64,000 nucleotides of DNA from Devosia submarina (GTDB lineage: Bacteria; Pseudomonadota; Alphaproteobacteria; Rhizobiales; Devosiaceae), in the NCBI RefSeq assembly GCF_003056345.1, contig NZ_PYWB01000004.1:62001-126000 (forward strand). Direction: 5' to 3'. This document shows positions 9,495 through 18,396 of the stretch, one piece after another. The number at the start of each line of letters is the position of its first letter. Position 1 is the stretch's first letter. The position numbers were made by a program, and so were the translations under genes. The notes below the pieces were generated by a model. It was given only the letters and a program-made list of their open reading frames with translations, had not been told where the DNA came from and ran no database searches.

Positions 9495-11128
9495 GAGAAA
9501 AACCCATGCAGATACCAGCGTGCCGGCTCGCCTGGCCGGTGCATGCCTTGACGGTAAACCCAGAAGCGATGCCCGTGCGCATCCTCGACGATGTAGTAAT
9601 CCCGCAGGGCCCGATCGGCCTCAAAGGGCGCGAGATCTGGCACATGCACCCTGGGCACGAGCGGCTCGCCGGAGGCTGGCTCCCCGTCCTCGTCGCTCTC
9701 AACCAATTGGAGTCTTTGCCCGCTGCGCCACCATTCGGCGCCCAGCCGTTCGGGACCCGCAGCCTTCACGATCCTGTAGCTTTCGCGGCGCCAGATCATG
9801 GAAGCCGGCAGCCCGTCGGGCACTTCGGCATTGATGGTGACGATTTCGGGCACCGGCAGGAGCCGCAAGGGACGCAAGGGTCTGGGCCAGTCTTGCCGGG
9901 GCTCATGATGAGCCGCCAGCGCCGGTGCCAGCCGCGCCGCGCGCTCGGGAATGTGGCTGGCAATCAGTTCGGTCTTGAGCACGGCCATGGTGCCCAGGCG
10001 GCTCGTCATGCGATCATTGAGCTGGTCGAGGTCTTCGGCGGCCTCGCCATGGGAGAAAGTGCCCAATTGCACGGGATCGAGCGGGGCAACCGAGCTGACC
10101 GCCAGCCGGATCATGTCGATGCCGAAACCGGCATCATATTCTCCCGCCAGCCGCTCGGCCCGGTGGCTGAACAGTGCCGTGATATGGTGGGGATCGCGCG
10201 TCAGCCGGGCTGAATTGACCGAAAGGGACATGACCTTGTGGTCGACCCGATACAAAAACAGGTGGAACGCCTGCCCGCCCTGCCCCTCGGCTTCCAGCAT
10301 ACCCGCCAATCGGACCGCCAGATCCTGGCAGGCCATCAAGACATCGTCCATCAACCCGATAGGGTCGGCAAAGCGACGCTCGGCATAATGCTCGGCCGGC
10401 GGCAGGCGCGGGCTCATGCGCTCCTGGATAATGCCATAGGCCTGGTCGAGCCGCAGCAGCAGCGATAGCCCGAACCGCGCCTGGAGGGGCTTGCGGGGGC
10501 GTTCGCGCAGCTGCCCGATGCTGGTGAGCCCCATCTGGCTCAATCCTGCAATCTGCTTTTCATCGAGCCGCAGCGCCGCGACCGGCAAGCTGTCGAGTAT
10601 TGGAGCCAAGTCCCTGTTCTGCACGATCTGGCTGCGGGCAAAATGGCTGACGGCCCAGGCCGCGCCAATCGTGGGGGCAATGGCGCCGGCAACCGAATAG
10701 CCGAGCTCGCGCAGCCGGGTAAGAAGGGTGCGCAGCATCGGCCCTTCCCCGCCAAACAGATGCGCTACGCCGGTAATGTCGAGCACCAGATCGCCAAAAG
10801 CCTGCCAATCGGTCATCACCGCAACAAGGGGGCTGGCATTGGAATGCCAGTCGGCAAGATCGGCAAAGCCTGCCTCCAGCAGCGGGCGATCGATTTCGCG
10901 GGCCGTCAGTTCCGGCAGCATGGCGCGCGCCACGGCCAGGGTTTGCCCGATGCGCAATCCTGCCCGGCTGGCCTCGGGATCCACGGCCACGAGGCGCAAG
11001 CCGCCCTTGATCTTTTCAAAGAGTACCAGGGGCCCACTAAGCGAAGGATCATGCCGTTTGAGATAGTCGGTCGGCCAATTGGGCAGGAACAGCGCGAGGA
11101 AGCGCCGCTCCCCCACCGAGTCCGTCAT
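9491..11128 (-). CDS. imuB: ImuB, inactive Y-family polymerase-like mutasome subunit
   Basis: ImuB links DnaE2/ImuC to the beta clamp in SOS mutagenesis. The Y-family fold is recognisable (RFLALFLPNWPTDYLKR at the start; LVLDITGVAHLFGGEG in the palm). The catalytic Asp of motif I and the Asp-Glu pair of active family members are absent, as expected for ImuB. A clamp-binding-like QLGTF lies near residue 390, where other ImuB proteins carry the beta-clamp motif. The start is uncertain: the ATG at 11128 gives 545 residues and overlaps imuA by 80 bases; an ATG at 11164 is also in frame. Confidence 0.9.
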   Translation of the reverse strand: MTDSVGERRFLALFLPNWPTDYLKRHDPSLSGPLVLFEKIKGGLRLVAVDPEASRAGLRIGQTLAVARAMLPELTAREIDRPLLEAGFADLADWHSNASPLVAVMTDWQAFGDLVLDITGVAHLFGGEGPMLRTLLTRLRELGYSVAGAIAPTIGAAWAVSHFARSQIVQNRDLAPILDSLPVAALRLDEKQIAGLSQMGLTSIGQLRERPRKPLQARFGLSLLLRLDQAYGIIQERMSPRLPPAEHYAERRFADPIGLMDDVLMACQDLAVRLAGMLEAEGQGGQAFHLFLYRVDHKVMSLSVNSARLTRDPHHITALFSHRAERLAGEYDAGFGIDMIRLAVSSVAPLDPVQLGTFSHGEAAEDLDQLNDRMTSRLGTMAVLKTELIASHIPERAARLAPALAAHHEPRQDWPRPLRPLRLLPVPEIVTINAEVPDGLPASMIWRRESYRIVKAAGPERLGAEWWRSGQRLQLVESDEDGEPASGEPLVPRVHVPDLAPFEADRALRDYYIVEDAHGHRFWVYRQGMHRPGEPARWYLHGFFS

Positions 11129-11855
11129 CAATGGGGCGCTCGAGCTCAAATGTTGCAAATCCATCGTCCGTCCATCCCAGCAGCCAAGAGGCCTGATGCT
11201 TGATGAGCGTTCCCCGCTCCAGTTCAGCCCGCCAGCGGGGTGGCCCCGGTGCCTTGCTGTCGTATGGAGGAGGAGCGCTAGGGACGGGAGACAGCCGCCA
11301 GCGCAAATGCGCCGCACTGGTCTGGCGCCCCAGGCCATAGCGCAGAAGAAAGATCGACCCGCCAGTTGCAGCCGAGCGCATGCTCAGACGCCGGCTGGCG
11401 GTAAAATCGAGCAGTTTGGAATGGGAGCCGATATCGGCGACAACAGCGGCCACGGCCCGGCAGGCTAGGGCTTCCTCGGCGGCCCACAGCATTTCGGCCA
11501 TATTGGCCACCCGCACCAGAACCATGCGATCGGGGTCAAGCCCAAAGCTCAAAAGCCCCGGACCATAAGGCAGGCCAAGCTTTTGCCCTTCGTCGGCCAG
11601 CTGCAGATAGATCAGGGCCGGCCGCTGCGTGCTGATCAGGCCCTTGGCCTGCGCCAGGGCAAAGCCCAGCACTGCACCGCTATTGCGCGGTTCGTCGGTA
11701 AACATTTCCTGCAAGAGCCCATTGCCGAATTGGGGAAAGGCGCCTGTTCTGCTCTCGACCTCAACCCGCGCCTGGGCCAGGGCAGGCTTGCGCTCGATAT
11801 CGGCAATACAATCCCGCAGCGCGGCAAGGCGCTGTTGGCGGTCGGACGAAGGCAT
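11049..11855 (-). CDS. imuA: ImuA, SOS mutasome accessory protein
   Basis: A 268-residue ImuA-family protein, a RecA-like accessory factor of the ImuA-ImuB-DnaE2 mutasome. Family-like segments are AFPQFGNGLLQEMF near residue 40, the internal LPYGPGLLSFGLDPDRMVLVR stretch (only part quoted in family descriptions), and EEALACRAVAAVVADIG. The ATG at 11855 was chosen because it lies 17 bases downstream of a perfect LexA direct repeat; the longer open frame would run through that operator. The C-terminal tail overlaps imuB. First gene of the operon. Confidence 0.9.
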   Translation of the reverse strand: MPSSDRQQRLAALRDCIADIERKPALAQARVEVESRTGAFPQFGNGLLQEMFTDEPRNSGAVLGFALAQAKGLISTQRPALIYLQLADEGQKLGLPYGPGLLSFGLDPDRMVLVRVANMAEMLWAAEEALACRAVAAVVADIGSHSKLLDFTASRRLSMRSAATGGSIFLLRYGLGRQTSAAHLRWRLSPVPSAPPPYDSKAPGPPRWRAELERGTLIKHQASWLLGWTDDGFATFELERPIDDGLGGGAALPRAVPAQLADRLSQTA

Positions 11856-11872
11856 GACAACCTGCCTGTTGT

Positions 11873-11887
11873 GAACAAAACAGGAAC
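11873..11887 (-). promoter_or_regulatory. LexA (SOS) box of imuA-imuB-dnaE2
   Basis: GAAC-AAAACAG-GAAC on the plus strand, i.e. GTTC-N7-GTTC on the coding strand. This is the exact direct-repeat LexA operator of alphaproteobacteria. It sits 17 bases upstream of the imuA ATG, so LexA bound here would cover the start region of the transcript. A 7-bp perfect inverted repeat (GACTCCC/GGGAGTC, 11893-11914) lies just beyond it. Confidence 0.9.
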
Positions 11888-12097
11888 ATCTAGACTCCCT
11901 TTTTGATGGGAGTCGAGTCATTTTTCGCGCTGTGGAATGTGACCATACCGCATCAACAGCGCTCAAGAGCACGTGAGCGCAAGGCAACGGGCATTGAGCA
12001 AATCACGGTCAATGCTTACGTTTGTTGCAAGCCTCTCCTTGCGGGCGGCCTACCCACATCGCCGATTCCCGCGCGCTGTTCAAGGATGCCCTAGCCC

Positions 12098-12538
12098 ATG
12101 TTCGAGGCCATTACCCGCCTGTTCAACAAGCCTGAAACGGCACTCGATAGCCATGATCCCAAGCTCGCCGTCACGGTGCTGCTGGTGCATCTGGCGTCCG
12201 TCGATGGGCAGATGAAGGACGAGGAGCGTAACACCATTCGCGGCGCCCTGATCGAGCATTATGGGCTTGATGAAGCGAGCGTCGACCGGCTGATCCGGGA
12301 GGCCGCGCTGCGCGATGCCGAAGCTGTGGATTTTTATCGCTTCACCTCGGCGCTAACGTCGCTCGAGATGGAAGACCGCATCGAAATCATCCGCATGATG
12401 TGGACGGTGGTGTTTTCCGACAGCAAGAATCACGAGCTGGAAGACAACATGGTCTGGCGCGTGGCCGAGCTGATCGGGGTTTCGAGCCGCGACCGGACTA
12501 TTCTGCGCAACCAGGTTCGCAAGGCCGAACAGGCCTGA
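12098..12538 (+). CDS. TerB-family protein
   Basis: A 146-residue all-helical protein of the TerB-like family, named from tellurite resistance but widespread and mostly of unknown role. The acidic helices VHLASVDGQMKDEERNTI (about 30-47) and FSDSKNHELEDNMVWRVAEL (about 108-127) carry the D..E..E / E...W..A.L pattern of the family. There is no signal peptide. It is divergent from imuA across 242 bases holding the LexA box. No other ter genes are nearby, so a tellurite role is not supported. A possible promoter is TTGAGC (11994) and TACGTT (12017) with a 17-base spacer, but it is weak. Confidence 0.8.
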   Translation: MFEAITRLFNKPETALDSHDPKLAVTVLLVHLASVDGQMKDEERNTIRGALIEHYGLDEASVDRLIREAALRDAEAVDFYRFTSALTSLEMEDRIEIIRMMWTVVFSDSKNHELEDNMVWRVAELIGVSSRDRTILRNQVRKAEQA

Positions 12539-12555
12539 GCTGATCCTGCAGTAGA

Positions 12556-12642
12556 CCTCATCCTGAGCCTGTCGAAGGACGAGGTCGTGGCGCTTAATCC
12601 TCCACTCGCCCGACCTCATGGTTCCACAGGCTCACCATGAGG
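12556..12642. repeat. intergenic palindromic repeat pair (REP/BIME-like)
   Basis: Two adjoining hairpins lie between the convergent TerB-like gene and the gene at 12661. The first has CCTCATCCT (12556) pairing with AGGACGAGG (12576). The second has CCTCATGGT (12614) pairing with ACCATGAGG (12634). Both loops carry the GAGCCTGT or ACAGGCTC core. The same units recur at about 29.6, 33.1 and 40.5-40.7 kb. Confidence 0.85.
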
Positions 12643-12660
12643 CCTTGGGCAAATCTCAGC

Positions 12661-13203
12661 CTACCAGGCCTCGAACTTGCCGATGGTCTCGATCTCGTCC
12701 GTCTCGCAGTCGAAATCACCCGACTCATCCGCCACCTCGCGCGCCAGCTCGTTTGCATCGGGATTGGCCAACGCATCGATATAGGCGATGTGGCAGGTGT
12801 TGCCCTCCACCAGTTGCGTCACGACGAGGATCTGGCCCTCGTCTTCGCCGGTTTCGGGCGCTGCCGTGTGGTAGCGCACGATGGTGGCGATGGGCATCCA
12901 GCGGCCCAGGGCATTGGACAGGCGCCATTCGAGTTTTTGACCCAGATGGTTGAAAGGCGGCAGGGTCTGGCCGTCCGCCAGCTTCGCGCCAAAGCCATAA
13001 ATCAGCGAAAAACGCAGATCGCCTTCGGTCACCATGAGGGGGTAGCCCTTGTAGCCAGGGCAGGACCAGCTGGTGCCGAAATCATCGGAATCGAGCACAA
13101 GGCACTGATCAAGATCGATGTCGGTATAGGCGCTGTTGAAGCCGGCATAGGCCGGCGATGCCAATGCACACAGCAAGAGGCCGATGGCCCATGTCTTTTT
13201 CAT
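12661..13203 (-). CDS. secreted hypothetical protein
   Basis: Not recognised. A 180-residue protein with a clear signal peptide: MKKTWAIGLLLCALASPAYA, with likely cleavage after AYA. The mature part has four cysteines (DQCLVL, WSCPGY, NTCHIA, DFDCET), enough for two disulphides, and an acidic C-terminus (DESGDFDCETDEIETIG), which points to a soluble periplasmic protein. The start is the ATG at 13203, with a purine-rich GGGGGAAAGAGGG just upstream; a TTG five codons earlier is the alternative. Its 3' end faces the TerB-like gene across the repeat pair. Confidence 0.75.
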   Translation of the reverse strand: MKKTWAIGLLLCALASPAYAGFNSAYTDIDLDQCLVLDSDDFGTSWSCPGYKGYPLMVTEGDLRFSLIYGFGAKLADGQTLPPFNHLGQKLEWRLSNALGRWMPIATIVRYHTAAPETGEDEGQILVVTQLVEGNTCHIAYIDALANPDANELAREVADESGDFDCETDEIETIGKFEAW

Positions 13204-13317
13204 CCCTCTTTCCCCCAAATCGGCAGCTTTGCACCAAACTGGCTTGCCTTTACGGCTTCAACTGGGCACAACCCAGCCCACTTTGTTGCCTTCCCGATGA
13301 ACGAGACCTGACCCGCA

Positions 13318-13851
13318 ATGAACATCGACGCCATTCCAACCGGCAAGAACCCGCCCGACGATCTCAACGTCATCATCGAAGTGCCCATGGGTGGCGAGCC
13401 GATCAAGTACGAAATCGACAAGGCCTCGGGTGCCCTGTTCGTCGACCGGTTCCTTTACACCCCGATGCGCTATCCCGGGAACTACGGCTTTGTGCCCCAC
13501 ACACTGTGCGGCGACGGCGACCCGCTCGACGTTATCGTGATGAACTCACGCCCGCTTGTGCCTGGCGCCGTGGTGCGCTGCCGTCCATTCGGCGTGCTGT
13601 TCATGGAAGACGATGGCGGTCAGGACGAAAAGATCCTCGCAGTGCCCGTTTCCAAGCTCACGCGCATGTATGACGCCGTCAAGGATGTGGGCGACATGCA
13701 GCCCATCCAGATCGAGCGCGTGAAGCACTTCTTCACTCACTACAAGGATCTCGAGCCCGGCAAATGGGCCAAGATTTCCCATGTCGGTGGCTATGAGGAC
13801 GCAAAGAAGGTGATCCTCGACTCCATCGAAATGCACCGCAACAGCAAGTAA
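13318..13851 (+). CDS. ppa: inorganic pyrophosphatase, family I
   Basis: The cytoplasmic enzyme hydrolyses pyrophosphate to two phosphates and pulls biosynthetic reactions forward. The 177-residue product has the family I signature DGDPLDVIV (about 63-71) with its metal-binding aspartates, preceded by [11 protein letters not shown] hairpin (GAGGCGAGC/GCTCGCCTC) follows the stop. A second, membrane-bound pyrophosphatase (hppA) lies 2.2 kb downstream. Confidence 0.97.
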   Translation: MNIDAIPTGKNPPDDLNVIIEVPMGGEPIKYEIDKASGALFVDRFLYTPMRYPGNYGFVPHTLCGDGDPLDVIVMNSRPLVPGAVVRCRPFGVLFMEDDGGQDEKILAVPVSKLTRMYDAVKDVGDMQPIQIERVKHFFTHYKDLEPGKWAKISHVGGYEDAKKVILDSIEMHRNSK

Positions 13852-13862
13852 TCGATTCGAAG

Positions 13863-13887
13863 GAGGCGAGCACCACCCGCTCGCCTC
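13863..13887 (+). terminator. possible terminator after ppa
   Basis: GAGGCGAGC (13863-13871) pairs with GCTCGCCTC (13879-13887) in a 9-bp stem directly after ppa. The T-tail is poor (CATCCTT), so it may only stabilise the mRNA end. Confidence 0.45.
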
Positions 13888-13939
13888 ATCCTTGCCGCAT
13901 CTGACGCTAAGCTCCTCGGCTAAAGCCCGGGAGGTCCAT

Positions 13940-15289
13940 ATGCGTCACGTCCTTGCCCTCTTGATGCTGCTTGCGCCCATGAGCGCAGGCTTTGCCCAGG
14001 ACACTGGGCAGATCCTGTCTGACCGCATCGAGCGCGATCGGCAGGGCGTGGGCATTGTTGCCGCCACTATCGAAAACAATACGCCCCAATTCACCAGCTT
14101 CGGGACGGCTGATGCCGGTGGGGAAACGCCGGTGGATGAAACAACGCTGTTCGAGATCGGCTCGATCAGCAAGCTATTCGGCAATCTCCTGCTGGCGCAG
14201 ATGGTACTCGAAGGCACGATGGACCTCGAGGCGCCAGTTGCCAACTACCTTCCCCAAGGCACCAAGCTCCCCCAGTTCGAAGGCCAGCAGATCACCTTGG
14301 CTGATCTTGCAACCCACAGCGCGGGCCTTCCCTCCATTCCCCCCGACCTGGCGCAGGCCGATCCGCTCAACCCCTATGCAGGCTATGGATCGGAACCCTA
14401 TTATCGTTTTCTGGCCGAATTCACGCTCCCGCGCGCCCCAGGCACGCAGTTTGAATATTCCAATATCGGCGCCGTCCTGCTCGCCGAGGCCGTTAGCCAT
14501 ACTTCGGGCAAGCCTTACGCCCAGCTCGTAGAGGAGCGCATCCTTGATCCCCTGGGCATGTCCGACACTGCGCTGCAGCCCAACGATCCCCAGCGCCTTG
14601 CAGGCGGGCACAACCAGGCGGGTGAGCCGGTGCCCCACTGGACCTTCGACATCTTCGCGCCCGCTGGAGGCTATGTGTCCACCGCCGCCGACCTTGCCAA
14701 ATTTGCGGCGGCCGCCGCTGGCCAGCGCAAGACGCCGCTCGATGCTGCCTTTGCCTTGATGCTGGAGCACACAAGGCCGGCCGGAACACCCCGCATGACC
14801 ATTGGCCTGGGCTGGATGCTGCTCGACCACGACAATTGCACCACTGTCTGGCACAACGGCATCACCGGCGGCTTCAACAGCTTCATCGGCTTTGATCGCG
14901 AAACCGGCAAGGCGGCAATCGTGCTCGCCAATGCCGTGACCCAAACCGGCATCGAGGACATTGGCTTTCACCTGATCGATCCCCAGGCCCAGCTGGCGCC
15001 GCAGCCCCAGCAGCGCGAGGCTATCGAGATCGATCCGGCGGTTCTTGGGGATTATGTCGGCAATTACGAGCTTGGTCCCGAATTCTCCATCGCTGTCACC
15101 GCCGAGGGAGACCAGCTGTTTGTCCAGGCGAGCGGTCAGGCCAGGCTCGCCGCTTATCCCGAAAGCGAAACCAAATTCTTCCTGCGCGAGGTGGATGCCC
15201 AGATCAGCTTCCAGCGTGGCGCGGATGGCGTCGTAAGCGGGCTTGTGCTTCACCAGAATGGGCAGGATATTCCGGGGCAAAGAAAATGA
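13940..15289 (+). CDS. class C beta-lactamase-like serine hydrolase, exported
   Basis: A 449-residue protein of the beta-lactamase/esterase/D,D-peptidase superfamily. The signal peptide is MRHVLALLMLLAPMSAGFA. The catalytic SxxK motif is SISK in FEIGSISKLF (about residue 77), the second motif is YSN in FEYSNIG (about 174), and the third is HNG in HNGITGGFNS (about 311) in place of KTG. About 100 extra C-terminal residues follow, a lipocalin-like extension common in esterase-type members. The ATG at 13940 has a perfect GGAGGT upstream. True AmpC enzymes usually have YAN and KTG, so esterase or peptidase activity is as likely as beta-lactamase. Its stop overlaps the next gene (ATGA). Confidence 0.82.
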   Translation: MRHVLALLMLLAPMSAGFAQDTGQILSDRIERDRQGVGIVAATIENNTPQFTSFGTADAGGETPVDETTLFEIGSISKLFGNLLLAQMVLEGTMDLEAPVANYLPQGTKLPQFEGQQITLADLATHSAGLPSIPPDLAQADPLNPYAGYGSEPYYRFLAEFTLPRAPGTQFEYSNIGAVLLAEAVSHTSGKPYAQLVEERILDPLGMSDTALQPNDPQRLAGGHNQAGEPVPHWTFDIFAPAGGYVSTAADLAKFAAAAAGQRKTPLDAAFALMLEHTRPAGTPRMTIGLGWMLLDHDNCTTVWHNGITGGFNSFIGFDRETGKAAIVLANAVTQTGIEDIGFHLIDPQAQLAPQPQQREAIEIDPAVLGDYVGNYELGPEFSIAVTAEGDQLFVQASGQARLAAYPESETKFFLREVDAQISFQRGADGVVSGLVLHQNGQDIPGQRK

Positions 15290-15894
15290 GCGGCCGCATC
15301 GTCATCCTCAACGGCGCGCCGCGCTCGGGCAAATCCACCATTGTTCGGGCCATAAAGGACAAGCTGGACGGCCGCTGGATCAATCTTGGGGTGGACCACG
15401 CCATGGCGACCCTGCCGGCCAGCCTCAGGCCCGGCATCGGCCTGCGGCCTGGCGGCGAGCGACCCGACCTTGAAGTCGACATTCCCAATTTGTTTTTCGC
15501 CGCCTATGATTCCATCGCGGCCCACGCCCGGCACGGCTTCGATGTGGTGGCCGATCTTGGCCACCATGACAGCTATTCCCGTCCGCTCGGCATTTTGCCG
15601 GCCTGTGCCAAGCGCCTTGAGGGGCTGCAAACCCTTTTCGTTGGCGTGCGCTGCCCCATCGACATCATCATGGCAAGGCGCAACGCCGATCCGCAGGATG
15701 GCTATTATGCCAGCGGCCCGGGTATTCCAGAGCCGGTGCAGCGCTGGCAGGACGCGGTGCATGTGCCTGGGATTTACGATCTGGAACTGGACACGTCCCT
15801 GCTCGATGCCGACGAATGCGTGCTGCAGATCGCCAATGCCCTTGACCATCCTCCCCGCCGCATGCCGGCTCTGGAGCAAATAGCAGCGTTCTAG
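15286..15894 (+). CDS. chloramphenicol phosphotransferase-like P-loop kinase
   Basis: A 202-residue P-loop protein of the CPT family. Walker A is GAPRSGKST (residues 10-18), and an aspartate in NLGVDHAMATLP lies where the catalytic Asp of Streptomyces CPT is found. Later segments (DVVADLGHHDSYS, FVGVRCPIDIIMARR) also fit. The family phosphorylates small hydroxylated substrates, and chloramphenicol is only one known case. The gene overlaps the preceding serine hydrolase by four bases, so the two are probably made together. The substrate cannot be told from sequence. Confidence 0.78.
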   Translation: MSGRIVILNGAPRSGKSTIVRAIKDKLDGRWINLGVDHAMATLPASLRPGIGLRPGGERPDLEVDIPNLFFAAYDSIAAHARHGFDVVADLGHHDSYSRPLGILPACAKRLEGLQTLFVGVRCPIDIIMARRNADPQDGYYASGPGIPEPVQRWQDAVHVPGIYDLELDTSLLDADECVLQIANALDHPPRRMPALEQIAAF

Positions 15895-16056
15895 TACAGG
15901 CGCGACAAAACATCGCAATCGCCATTGCTTAACCCCATAATCCCGCTAAGCTCCCTTCCTGGAGGGGGCTCTCGGAGGGTGGGCGCCACGTCGGTTGGAG
16001 GACCGGCTGGATCCCGCATGGAGTCCCTGGAGGAATTCTCTAGAGGGACGTTTCGA

Positions 16057-18201
16057 ATGACTTTGGCATTGTGGCTGATCGTTCTGTGCGGCGGTCTGTC
16101 TATAGTTTATGGCGTAATCACCACTCAACAATTGCTTGCCGCCGATGCTGGCAGCGCCCGAATGCAGGAAATCTCGGCAGCCGTCCGGGAAGGTGCATCG
16201 GCCTATCTGCGCCGGCAATATACCACCATTGCGATCGTCGGTGTCGTTATTCTCGTCGCCGCTTTTTTCCTGCTCGGGCCCTATGCGGCTATTGGTTTCC
16301 TGCTCGGTGCCGTCCTATCGGGCGCCGCCGGTTTCATCGGCATGAACGTCTCGGTGCGCGCCAATGTCCGTGTGGCGCAGGCCGCGATCTCCTCGCTAGG
16401 CAAAGGGCTGGACCTCGCGTTCAAATCCGGCGCCGTCACCGGCATGCTGGTGGCGGGCCTCGGCCTGCTGGGCGTCACGCTCTATTTCATCATCCTGACC
16501 CAGTTCTTAGGGTTCGCTTATAACGACCGCGTGGTGATCGATTCCCTCGTGGCGCTGAGCTTTGGCGCTTCGCTGATTTCCATTTTCGCCCGCCTGGGCG
16601 GCGGCATCTTCACCAAGGGCGCCGACGTTGGCGGCGACATGGTGGGCAAGGTGGAAGCCGGCATTCCCGAGGATGATCCGCGCAACCCTGCCACCATCGC
16701 CGACAATGTGGGCGATAATGTCGGCGACTGCGCCGGCATGGCGGCGGATTTGTTTGAAACCTATGTGGTGACCATTGTCGCCACCATGGTCCTGGCGGCC
16801 ATCATCCTGCCCGATGCATTCAAGCTCACCGGCATGGTCCTGCCCCTGGCCATTGGCGGCGCCTGCGTCGTCACCTCGATCATCGGCACCTATTTCGTCA
16901 AGCTTGGATCTGACAACAACATCATGGGCGCGCTCTACAAGGGCATCATTGCCACGGGCGTCTTGTCGCTCGTTGTGCTGATCCCGGTGCTCTGGATGGT
17001 GTTCGGCGATATGAACGTCGCCATCGAGGCGTCCGACAAGACCTTCACCCCCTGGTCGCTATTCTGGTGCGGCGTGGCAGGCCTGGTGATCACGGGCCTC
17101 ATCATCGTCATCACCGAATATTATACCGGCACCAACCGGCGCCCAGTCAATTCCATCGCCGAAGCTTCGGTCACGGGCCATGGGACCAACGTCATCCAGG
17201 GCTTGGCCGTGTCGCTGGAGTCGACTGCCCTGCCCGCCATCGTGATCATCGCTGGCATTATCGTCACCTATAATTTGGCAGGCCTGTTCGGGATTGCTTT
17301 TGCCGTTGCAACCATGCTGGCGCTGGCGGGTATCGTCGTGGCCCTCGACGCCTTTGGGCCGGTGACCGACAATGCCGGCGGCATTGCCGAAATGGCCGGG
17401 CTCGACAAGGAAGTGCGCCATAATACCGACGCGCTCGATGCCGTTGGCAACACTACCAAGGCTGTGACCAAAGGCTATGCCATTGGTTCTGCGGGCCTTG
17501 GCGCCTTGGTGCTGTTTGCCGCCTATACGCAGGATCTCATTTACTTCTCCTCCCTGCCTGACGCCCCCGCGATCTTTGCCGGCATGGGCACGCTGACCTT
17601 CTCTCTGGCTGACCCCTACGTGGTGGTGGGCCTGCTGTTCGGCGGGCTCCTGCCCTTCCTGTTTGGTGGCATGAGCATGACAGCCGTGGGGCGCGCGGCC
17701 CAATCGGTGGTGGTGGAAGTGCGCCGTCAGTTCAAGGAGCGACCCGGCATCATGGCCGGCACTGAAAAGCCCGACTATGGCCGAGCCGTGGACATGCTGA
17801 CCAAGGCGGCGATCCGTGAAATGATCGTGCCATCGCTGCTGCCTGTGCTCTCACCCATCGTTGTCTTCTTCGTGATCTATTGGATCGCGGGGGCTGCGGC
17901 CGGGTTCTCGGCCTTGGGCGCCATGCTTATGGGCGTGATCGTCACCGGTCTATTCGTTGCCATTTCGATGACGGCAGGCGGCGGCGCCTGGGACAATGCC
18001 AAGAAGAGCTTTGAAGACGGCTTCACCGATTCGGCTGGCGTGACCCACCACAAGGGCGGCGAGGCGCATAAGGCGTCCGTGACCGGCGACACTGTCGGGG
18101 ACCCCTACAAGGACACGGCAGGCCCGGCTGTGAACCCCATGATCAAAATCACCAACATCGTGGCTCTGCTCCTCTTGGCCATTCTGGCTCATCTGGGCTG
18201 A
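16057..18201 (+). CDS. hppA: K+-independent proton-translocating membrane pyrophosphatase
   Basis: HppA couples pyrophosphate hydrolysis to proton export across the inner membrane. The 714-residue product is built of about 16 helices, with the substrate-site [20 protein letters not shown] and [19 protein letters not shown] loops intact. The diagnostic GNTTKA (Lys rather than Ala) marks the K+-independent H+-pump class. The ATG at 16057 follows AGAGGGA; the open frame runs 44 codons further up, but that part is not membrane-like. The 162-base leader is rich in GGAG motifs, and a stem GTCCCT(16023)/AGGGAC(16044) would sequester the ribosome site. Confidence 0.95.
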   Translation: MTLALWLIVLCGGLSIVYGVITTQQLLAADAGSARMQEISAAVREGASAYLRRQYTTIAIVGVVILVAAFFLLGPYAAIGFLLGAVLSGAAGFIGMNVSVRANVRVAQAAISSLGKGLDLAFKSGAVTGMLVAGLGLLGVTLYFIILTQFLGFAYNDRVVIDSLVALSFGASLISIFARLGGGIFTKGADVGGDMVGKVEAGIPEDDPRNPATIADNVGDNVGDCAGMAADLFETYVVTIVATMVLAAIILPDAFKLTGMVLPLAIGGACVVTSIIGTYFVKLGSDNNIMGALYKGIIATGVLSLVVLIPVLWMVFGDMNVAIEASDKTFTPWSLFWCGVAGLVITGLIIVITEYYTGTNRRPVNSIAEASVTGHGTNVIQGLAVSLESTALPAIVIIAGIIVTYNLAGLFGIAFAVATMLALAGIVVALDAFGPVTDNAGGIAEMAGLDKEVRHNTDALDAVGNTTKAVTKGYAIGSAGLGALVLFAAYTQDLIYFSSLPDAPAIFAGMGTLTFSLADPYVVVGLLFGGLLPFLFGGMSMTAVGRAAQSVVVEVRRQFKERPGIMAGTEKPDYGRAVDMLTKAAIREMIVPSLLPVLSPIVVFFVIYWIAGAAAGFSALGAMLMGVIVTGLFVAISMTAGGGAWDNAKKSFEDGFTDSAGVTHHKGGEAHKASVTGDTVGDPYKDTAGPAVNPMIKITNIVALLLLAILAHLG

Positions 18202-18220
18202 CGCAGCGAAAAAGGCGGAT

Positions 18221-18254
18221 AAAGGCTCGGGAGCGATCCCGGGCCTTTTGTTTT
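18221..18254 (+). terminator. rho-independent terminator of hppA
   Basis: AAAGGCTCGGGA pairs with TCCCGGGCCTTT around a GCGA loop (one G-T pair), and the stem runs into TTTTGTTTT. Confidence 0.9.
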
Positions 18255-18396
18255 GGCGCCAACGACTCAGCGACCGCAGGCGAAAAGCCAAGACAAGCCT
18301 GACCTGATTTAAATTAACCTAGCCTAGCCTCAACTGCCCCGGAGCATTGTGCTAGGGTCATGCCTATCGAGTCTGTCCCGGGACCAGTTCTGCCGC

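Noticed and set aside
12556-12642. Possible CRISPR or tandem repeats in intergenic palindromes
   Set aside because: Units are palindromic, few and irregularly spaced, and no cas genes are present.
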